Positions 57,680 to 64,000 of a stretch of 64,000 bases of DNA are shown here, piece by piece (positions within the stretch are counted from its first letter, which is position 1; each line of letters opens with the position of its first letter). Origin of the DNA: Ancylostoma caninum (taxonomy: Eukaryota > Nematoda > Chromadorea > Rhabditida > Ancylostomatidae); NCBI GenBank assembly GCA_037903475.1, contig JBAJFG010000604.1, forward strand, positions 1,474,001 through 1,538,000, written 5' to 3'. A program made the position numbers and the translations under genes. A model generated the notes under the pieces. That model did no database searches. It was not told the DNA's origin and was given only the letters and a program-made list of their open reading frames with translations.

Positions 57680-58035
57680 TGAGGGTGGACTAAACGTGGG
57701 CATAACGTCGGTCATTAGTGCACAAATGGAGGGAAAAGTAGGGGACTGGGATAGGTGGGGGTAACGGTGGGCAAACGGTGGTTCCATCATAGGGATAGAG
57801 AGATGGTGGGCTAACAGCGGAAAAAAGATGGGTAATTGGAGGTTCCACCGTGGGATGGACGAGTTTGGAGGGGCCACCGTGGGGAAATGATGCTCCACCG
57901 TGGAATTTATAACAATGGTGGGCTAACGGTGGGATAAGTGGGGATGGATCCTTTAATAGTGGGATAACTAGGTGATAACCGGGGGATAACGGTGGACCAA
58001 CCGTCGGTTGGAGGTCCACCTTGGTGTAGCGGTGG
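57680..58035. repeat. Degenerate G-rich tandem repeat
   Basis: The plus strand carries more than a dozen GGTGGG-like runs (for example GTGGGCTAACGGTGGG) spaced about 20-30 bp, with strong G-over-C strand bias. Minus-strand frames over it are low-complexity proline/histidine artefacts. It could form G-quadruplex or R-loop structures. It is not the nematode telomere repeat. Confidence 0.65.
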
Positions 58036-58467
58036 GCTCAGCGCGGCCACCCTCACAAGATTTCCCGCTGAGGGGACTCGTCGTTTCGGATAGGCTGTAG
58101 ATGGCGCTCTCTTTCCCTCCGATAATAACAAATTGTCGAAATCAGTAAATGAAATGAAAAATTTCAACTATATCGGTCTATTTTTGAAAATATATTTCTA
58201 TTATTATTATTCGAACATTTTCTATTGCTTAGTGCTAAAATTGGTATTTCTCTTAATTTTATTTTTCCATCTGGGTCCCCAAAATGGCGGATTCTCGAGT
58301 TATCATCCATGTATCACCCCTCCCGCCCATTTTCCCATTTCTGTGCCCGCCACCTGCCCCCCCCCCTCTCCCCACCGTACCCCTATGCGAAGCTTCAGCA
58401 AAAAAAAAATTCTCTTGAGCTTTCATGTCGGCTAAAAAGGAGCAGCTAGCAAATTAACATTGAATAG

Positions 58468-58960
58468 CTGTGTTGTAAAATACCAAACTTCAACTATGCA
58501 TCTAAATGAACAAGGGTATGGTATGTCGCATGTCGGCCCGGAGAGTAGAAGTATTTTGGCGAAAAAGGGCTGCCCAGAGAAATCATGCAAACAACCGCTG
58601 AAGTTTGACGACTCTGAACTTCGACAAAATTGGCAGCAAGGTAAGCCCACTGCTGTGCTTCATGCTAGGCACCGATTGAGAATGCTCATCTCCAGCTATA
58701 GCGTAGATTTCTTCTAGCTCTCGCAAATCTATTGAAATGGTGTAACGGTGAAAAATGGAGAGCGATTACTAGTGTTCAGCTGAACAAACATTCTCCATCT
58801 CCTCTGCGAATTTTAAATAAGAGAATTTTCCTGGAATTTTTGAGATCTTCAGTGAAGAATAATGCCCAAACTTGTGTCCTACGCAGTGCTGCTAAAGTAA
58901 TATATTCAACAGTAAAACCAATGACCGTCGAAGGTGACAAACGTGATATCTACAGTTTCA
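58468..58960 (+). CDS. Two internal exons of a plus-strand gene, family unknown
   Basis: Exon 58468-58640 (donor GTAAGC) and exon 58718-58960 (acceptor CTTCTAG, donor GTAAAT) are separated by a 76-nt intron and join in phase 1 (G plus CT gives Ala). Peptides: VVKYQTSTMHLNEQGYGMSH, ILAKKGCPEKSCKQPLKF and DDSELRQNWQQ; then LANLLKWCNGEKWRAITS, HSPSPLRILNKRIFLEFL, NNAQTCVLRSAAKVIYS and VKPMTVEGDKRDIYSF. This gives 138 continuous codons across the splice with normal composition. No signal peptide or catalytic motif is recognised. The acceptor before 58468 (GAATAG) is weak. The next exon was not identified. Confidence 0.6.
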
Positions 58961-59018
58961 GTAAATCATCATTGCATCATAGGGTGCCGCCCATTTGGTC
59001 TGCCGCACTGCACCATCT

Positions 59019-59186
59019 ATGCAAAACGGCACGGTCGTTGCCGGTATTGTTGTTTTGCTCATGTTCTTCACCGTCATTTTCCAAAACACCAATACCGGCG
59101 ACGCTCGACAACCACAGCACGCAGCTGGTCAACCACACGGCTTAGGTGGTGTGGCGCGGCAGAAGAGACTATTTCTACATATTTAA
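59019..59186 (+). CDS. Short open frame with a signal anchor
   Basis: ATG 59019 gives MQNGTVVAGIVVLLMFFTVI, a strong hydrophobic segment, then a hydrophilic Gln/Gly/His tail (HAAGQPHGLGGVARQKR) and TAA at 59184-59186. The last part runs into the left arm of the inverted duplication, so the real 3' end may instead splice at GTGGTG (59144). It could be a small secreted or type II membrane protein. Unsupported by neighbours. Confidence 0.35.
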   Translation: MQNGTVVAGIVVLLMFFTVIFQNTNTGDARQPQHAAGQPHGLGGVARQKRLFLHI

Positions 59187-59712
59187 TTCGGCTCCTTGGC
59201 AAATGCCAAGGCTGGAAGCGTTCATCGCTGGACCCATCCACTCACGAACGCTGCAGTCTTTCGAACTGTTAGGGAAGAGTTTGGAATAAGTTGTTGGTCC
59301 AATTGAACAACTTTCCGTCCTCTATCAGTGCTCTGTTATTCTGTCAGTGTTCCGCTTTTTTTTATCGCATTGTGGGCATTTCGACTAAGTATCAGACTGA
59401 ACTTGAGCTTGCTAAGATCCAAAATCTGTGCTGAAAATCCTCGAACAAATTAGCTAATGTAAACGGATGATACCAAGTCGGAGTGCCCACAATGCGGTAA
59501 AAACAAGAGCAGAACACTGACAGAATAAAAGAGCACTGATAGGGGGCAGAAAGTTCTTCAACTGACCAATAACCTATTCCAAACTTTTTCCGAACACAGT
59601 GTTCGAAAGACCGAAGCGTTCGTGAGCAGATGGGTCCAGCGATGAACGCTGCCAGCCTTAGCATTTGCAAAGGAGCCGAATTAAACATGTAGAAATAGTC
59701 TCTACTCGACGC
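59151..59712. repeat. Inverted duplication of a coding exon (arms about 230 bp)
   Basis: 59151-59390 and 59476-59712 are reverse complements at roughly 80-85% by eye, with about 85 bp between. Both read RDYFY.FNSAP.QM.RL.AF and IAGP..SRTL.SFE in their own orientation, so the duplicated unit is coding. The right arm (minus strand) keeps a long open frame, while the left arm (plus strand) is broken after SFELLGKSLE. A transcript across both would form a long hairpin. Confidence 0.8.
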
Positions 59713-59899
59713 GGCAGCCCAGATGGACAGTATTCTTTGACACAAAAACGATAGAGCGGCACTGAACACATTATGATGAGGGAAAGGTCAAAAAGACTCA
59801 CAACAAGTTGGCAATGACTTTGGCCAAGTCGGAAGCATTCTGCAATACTGTCACTGGGTGAAACATACTCCGGAGGCGCCACGAGCCCAGCCGAGTGGT
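59478..59899 (-). CDS. Minus-strand exons, family unknown (intact copy of the inverted pair)
   Basis: Exon 59899-59802 (acceptor CGTTTTGCAG, donor GTGAGT, phase 2) joins exon 59761 downward (acceptor GTGTTCAG); TT plus T gives Phe. Peptides: SMFHPVTVLQNASDLAKVIA, then AALSFLCQRILSIWAAASS, YFYMFNSAPLQMLRLAAF, SRTLRSFEHCVRKKFGIGYW, APYQCSFILSVFCSCF. A donor GTATCA lies below 59478; the frame stays open to 59392. The content is hydrophobic but I see no clear membrane-receptor signature. The intron of 40 nt (59762-59801) is short. Confidence 0.5.
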
Positions 59900-60069
59900 C
59901 TGCAAAACGAAACAACATTGTGAAAGAATTTATGAAGGGTCTATTCCATTTCACCAAGAAAGAAAGTTGGTGAAATAGAGTGAGAGAGATCTCACTGAAC
60001 TATTAGCAGAAGCACCCATGCGATTACAAACCACGAGGTCGAGATAACACGGATATCACGTTATGCTAG

Positions 60070-60262
60070 CTTGCTTACCCCACACGCAAATTCATTGGGC
60101 GAAGAGGCGGACGAGAAACCGTGGCGAAAATATCTTCATGTGGAGATTTTCTCTCTCTGGTCAAGTTTAGGCTTTTTAGACTTAGAGGCAGAGTTGCAAG
60201 ACACTAAACCCAAACTAATCGCACATTTGATGGAAACACTTCTGCCGAAATATTTCTCATAA
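60070..60262 (+). CDS. Possible terminal exon
   Basis: After an acceptor-like ATGCTAG the frame runs to TAA at 60260-60262: NSLGEEADEKPWRKYLHVEI, FLDLEAELQDTKPKLIAHLM, ETLLPKYFS. Acidic and protein-like, but the opposite strand is also open over part of it and no upstream exon was matched. Confidence 0.3.
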
Positions 60263-60896
60263 GAACACACGAATAAGCAGTTCACTATTAAAACACGCCG
60301 AAAGGATTGAGCGAAATCAGTTTCGAAAATTCGATCAGTTTTGATCATTCGTATTGATCGGTTGGCATTATGACTGCTCTGAGAGGGACAGAGATGAACA
60401 GTCAATGGGCCTCCTCGGAAATAATGCCTCGAAGTCAAATGTTAACAGATTTGATAACTGTGCCACGAGTCGGAACCCATTCATTATTCGGGAAACTTTC
60501 ATGAAGAAGATGTGAAGAAAGTTCCTATATTATATTGGAAGTACTAAGTAAAGCAGCAAAACAGTCTACTACTTTTTTTACACAGAGGAAAAGAAGAGTG
60601 GTTGTTTTGGATTCTCACTGTTTTGACTCCATGGAGTTCTCGAAGCTTTCACGGGTTCACACATGCTAACAACAAGTCCTTACACGTGCGAACATGATAA
60701 ATTCCTAGGTCTACATGAAAAAGAAGCATGTTTTCTCCAGGTATCTGTCACGAATAGGCACAAAATGGGCTTTATACGCAAAGTTTTCAAACATCGTTGG
60801 CTTGACACTCCGTTTCGTTAGTGGCCTTTAATTCGCTAGACACAGGTATAGTATTGAACATCACTAATTCCAGCAATTTGACCATCGAAACGTAAG
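60263..60896. other. No gene recognised
   Basis: AT-rich; no repeats with clear boundaries. Confidence 0.4.
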
Positions 60897-61127
60897 TATA
60901 ATCTGTCCGAAACGACGAGTCCGCCCACGCACGCGGGGCTCGAGAGGCGGCGCGGCTGGAACGGATGCTGTTGGCTGCCACATCGTCCACGTCACAGCCA
61001 AATCATTGGTCGATACCATGAAGATAACGATGAAACGTGATACGCAGATTAGAGATGATGACGTGGAGTGCTGGCAAAGTGACATCCCCGCGTGCGTGGG
61101 CGGACTCGTCGTTTCGGACAGACTATA
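60897..61127. repeat. Inverted repeat with 42-bp near-perfect arms
   Basis: 60897-60938 and 61086-61127 are reverse complements with one mismatch and share CCGAAACGACGAGTCCGCCC. The same GACTCGTCGTTTCGGA word occurs at 58075-58090, so the family is dispersed locally. Confidence 0.9.
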
Positions 61128-61296
61128 AACTTCATCGGGCAAGCAAGTTACAATACACGTTTTACACAATGAATAAAGCGTTCTTACAACGCGGCCCTCT
61201 ATGCAAAGTGGGCGTGTGGCATTCTTTTCGTGGTGGGACCCGTGTCTGGGGAGAACACCTTTTCGTGTTGAGAAACGCCTTTTCTTGGACTGGTCT

Positions 61297-61830
61297 GCCC
61301 CAAAATCTCAAAATCAAAAATTCCTCTGAAACTTCGTCCAGGGAGGTTATTTGACATGCTGATCACGAATATCACACTCATTTTGTGCGGTAACCTCATT
61401 TGGGTAAGGTTATGGTAGGGTTAAGGTAAGTACACCATCTCATACATTCGTCTGAATTTTTGTCTAGGGGGGTTATTTGATATGCTGATCACGAATATCA
61501 CACTCGTTCAGTGCCGCAACCCCATCTGGGTAAGGTTACAGTAGAGTTGGGGCAAGTGCCGTCCACAGAAAGGCATCCAAATTGCGTTCCACTTGCAGAA
61601 TCAATGTGATATCCGTAATCAGAATGTCAAATAAGCCCCGTGGACAAAAATTCAGGTGATTCCGTGAGATACCTTACTTGCCCTAACCCTACCGTAACCC
61701 TACCCAGATGGAGTTACAACACGGAATGAGTATGCTATTCGTGATGAGCATGTCAAATAACCCCTCTTGACGAAGTTTCGGAGAAACTTTTGATCTTGAG
61801 ATTTTGGGGCAGAACAAGTGGAATAGTGCC
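61297..61830. repeat. Large foldback with internal 125-bp repeats
   Basis: The left half holds two direct copies of a unit of about 126 bp (TTATTTGA.ATGCTGATCACG at 61347 and 61473). The right half holds two inverted copies (ATGTCAAATAAGCCCC at 61627, ATGTCAAATAACCCCT at 61749). The outer ends CTGCCCCAAAATCTC and their complement close the structure. The CCCTAACCCTACCGTAACCC stretch (61681-61701) is telomere-like by chance. Non-coding. Confidence 0.8.
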
Positions 61831-61831
61831 G

Positions 61832-62065
61832 GTCTATTAACTCACAGAGGGCGTCTGATCCGAACTTGTCTGCAATTACGACTTTGCCCGCAGAATGCGT
61901 CTGGAAGGATATTTTATGCGAATGGCAGTAGGGAAACATAAGAACGGAAGGAATCACACCATATGCAAATCAAAAAAGTGCAAAAAATAGATCAGCCAGC
62001 CGGGAAATGATGAGGTCGTGGTTGCGGACAAAGTCGGATCGGGCGCCCTCTGTGATCTAATAGAC
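61832..62065. repeat. Inverted repeat with roughly 50-bp arms
   Basis: 61832-61882 and 62015-62065 are inverted copies sharing GTCTATTA.CTCACAGAGGGC-type sequence and GATCCGA.CTTGTC.GCAA. 234 bp overall, MITE-like. Confidence 0.75.
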
Positions 62066-62163
62066 TGTAGATAGATCCGAGCGCACCCGGCATAATGTTT
62101 AACGCCACGGTTTGCCTGGATCTGCCTGACAGGGTAGCTCGCTCTTTGATAATGGTGTAGCGC

Positions 62164-62319
62164 GAACACAGCCCGAACGGCGTAATGGTTCGACTAGAAA
62201 CTTTAGCAGCAACGGTTGCTGCTAAAGCTTGAGCAGCGATCGTGGGGAAGATGGCAGGAAGTGGGAACAGTTGCTGCTAGGACTTCTACTCGAACCATTA
62301 CGCCGTTCGAGCTGCGTTC
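62164..62319. repeat. Inverted repeat with 50-bp arms and a central hairpin
   Basis: 62164-62213 and 62270-62319 are inverted copies containing CGAACGGCGTAATGGTTCGA. Within them 62201-62213 pairs perfectly with 62215-62227 around one base. Confidence 0.85.
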
Positions 62320-62998
62320 ATGCTGCACAGTTGTCAAAGTTCGTTCATTCAGCCCTCATCCGACCACAGAGAAGAACGTTGAACTAGCGGTACCATGGGT
62401 TGCACGGTATTTTTTTAGGTATACGGATGAAAGAATGTTTCGAACATCAAGCTTTTTTGAACACCAAGTCGAATGCTTTATTGGACTATACTATTCCTGC
62501 GGTGGACCCACACGGAGTCAAATTGGTAGCGGATAAGAAGGCGGATTTCCGAGAATTCGAAGGGGTTGGTAAGGTTCAAATCCAGTGGTGGAGAAGAGAT
62601 GCGAGGACGAAGTGAGATGCTACAGGAAATCTGCATTTTCCTTTCTTGGTTAGCCACGACACAGATTTGATATTTTAGCCGGACTGTCGCATGCTAAACC
62701 CTAACAGGTAATGTTTGCTTTCGCTACCATGAATAAAAGTATTAATAGTGAAAGTGTGCGATGATTAATGGTATACTTGATAACAGATGGCCTGCGCATG
62801 GCTCAAAAGTCACCCTGCACCAAGAAATTTACCCATGATATTGGTACCATTCAAACACATACACAGCGGTGGATCCGTATATGCGCTTAGCAAATCCGCA
62901 CTATTCCTGAGGTGGATCCACACACGCCCGCGGTGGCCAACCGACTCCCCACCTCGGACGAACCGCGGATTCACCGCGGGCAGAAATTTCTGAGTAAT

Positions 62999-63039
62999 TT
63001 GAAGGCCAAATCTGATATAGGAGCGGACGAGTTTCCTTG
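62999..63039. repeat. 41-bp block shared with the TTAA MITE at 12.2 kb
   Basis: Matches 12307-12347 at about 36 of 41 positions and includes GGAGCGGACGAGTTTCCTTG exactly. Probably a fragment of the same MITE family; no TTAA ends were found nearby. Just upstream, GGTGGA(C/T)CCACAC words recur at 62501 and 62912. Confidence 0.7.
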
Positions 63040-63492
63040 ATTGGAGGCGTTATTAGAGCATCAGACGCACGCATTCATTTGCACAGAACTTTCTGTAATG
63101 AGGACCGGTCAACGCAGCATGTACACCATTACCACATCCTTAGATATTATCCTATGTAGTTCGAAAAACAGTTGGCTCATACAACACTTGGTAAATCCAC
63201 TCACCATCATTACTGCTGCGCTTGTGATGCGGCAGGGCTGGGACTGAGACTACCCATGGTATGGACGCACACGCGGCGGACCCACGTACGCAGTATAAAT
63301 TACCCCATGTACATAAAGGAGAATTCATCACAAAAACCAATCGGTTTGTGAATGTCATCATAACCAGTGGATAACAGGTATCGACATGGCCTACTCGAGT
63401 TAGGAAAGTTGATAACAGCCATCTTCAACAAAAAAGCTGGGGTAGGTGTGATTCGTCAGTGTTGGACCTCTGCAGTTCGTTGTCTGTCACAG

Positions 63493-63889
63493 AAGATGCG
63501 CAAGACCTGTCAATGCGACAGATTCATGTGTCGCTTAGTGGCCCAATTCGGTGAAGTAAGTGAGCACACATTCGTTGCAACTTTGCGGGCATGCATAGAC
63601 TAGCATACTCTTGTTGTAGGTGTCGAAGCTGCTCAGACCAGTGATGTTGAACATGGGCATGACGTTGACAGCGTGGATATTCGTTTATCAGATGAAGACA
63701 GACGAACGCCTGTCAGCAATGTTTCTAATGAGTGGAAATAGCACTACTGGCAACAAGTACCATGACGGCATTGTGAGCGATTTCTACTTCGTGTACATGA
63801 CAATCAACCGGAAGTGCCCGGACAAAGATACCCTGCAGTGGAACAAACAGTTGAGCATATCCGCGGATAAGGTTTTAGTGGATGCCTAA
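63493..63889 (+). CDS. Last two exons of a plus-strand gene, family unknown
   Basis: Exon 63493-63555 (acceptor TCTGTCACAG, donor GTAAGT) joins exon 63620-63889 (acceptor TTGTTGTAG) in phase 0 over a 64-nt intron, ending at TAA. Peptides: KMRKTCQCDRFMCRLVAQFG, then LLRPVMLNMGMTLTAWIFVY, KTDERLSAMFLMSGNSTTG, SDFYFVYMTINRKCPDKD and KQLSISADKVLVDA. A second frame in the last exon reads DVEHGHDVDSVDIRLSDEDR for 40 codons but does not fit the splice phase. The 5' part was not traced. Confidence 0.45.
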
Positions 63890-64000
63890 ATATCCAAACC
63901 ATTTTGACTTATCCGTTAGAAACCGTTTGTCCGACTGGATAGAGTATACTGGACTCGGGAAGAGCGGTGGTCATCGAAGCCCGCTAGGTTTGGTTGCGCA

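Noticed and set aside
57653..58019. Pro/His-rich minus-strand proteins
   Set aside because: Artefacts of the G-rich tandem repeat read on its C-rich strand.
61681..61701. Telomere-like CCCTAACCC repeat
   Set aside because: Nematode telomeres use TTAGGC; this is two or three chance words inside a foldback arm.
62573..62583. GGTTCAAATCC, another B-box-like word
   Set aside because: The upstream 60 bases give no cloverleaf and no A box.

Overview
This window looks like nuclear DNA of a nematode, most likely a strongylid (hookworm-like) worm. The reasons are inferred from the sequence: AT-rich DNA, small exons bounded by GT and (T)TTCAG/TAG, some introns of 43 to 76 nt, a possible trans-splice acceptor, and a repeat load of CR1-like LINE, mariner, Tc1-like, Penelope-like and TTAA-flanked elements. 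No prokaryotic operon, CRISPR array, rRNA or tRNA gene was seen. Most annotatable sequence is transposon-derived. Host genes appear only as short spliced exons, most of which I could not assign to a family.

Layout. 0-6 kb: a foldback repeat, GC-rich palindromes, then a dead copy of a mitochondrial aspartyl-tRNA synthetase gene. Its last recognisable intron holds a 3.8 kb LINE that is itself dead. 6.4-7.4 kb: a nested GCGAC-rich inverted repeat. 7.5-15.4 kb: three plus-strand host loci (a compact three-exon 84-residue gene and the 3' parts of two others), with a TTAA-flanked MITE at 12.2 kb. 16.7-18.4 kb: a mariner on the minus strand interrupted by a 466-bp foldback element. 22-25.4 kb: a second TTAA MITE, a non-autonomous mariner with TTAGGTTGGTGC ends, a mariner 3' fragment, and a 48-bp minisatellite encoding a Cys-rich repeat. 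26-41 kb: mostly non-coding, with a long hairpin at 27.8 kb, two further MITEs, a Tc1-like MITE, and minus-strand exons at 35.6-37.2 kb. 41.0-44.3 kb: a second copy of the TTAGGTTGGTGC mariner, split by a Penelope-like retroelement (reverse transcriptase plus GIY-YIG nuclease, with a hammerhead-like motif). 45-49.3 kb: degenerate inverted repeats and a mariner relic. 53-56 kb: a minus-strand multi-exon host gene. 56-62.4 kb: a cluster of foldbacks and inverted repeats around plus-strand exons (58.5-59 kb) and an inverted duplication of a coding exon (59.15-59.71 kb). 63.5-63.9 kb: two exons ending a plus-strand gene.

There is no evidence of cooperating gene sets. The main story is layered transposition: LINE into a pseudogene, foldback into mariner, and Penelope into mariner. 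These nestings give a relative order of insertion. All family assignments come from motifs read by eye; no database search was run.
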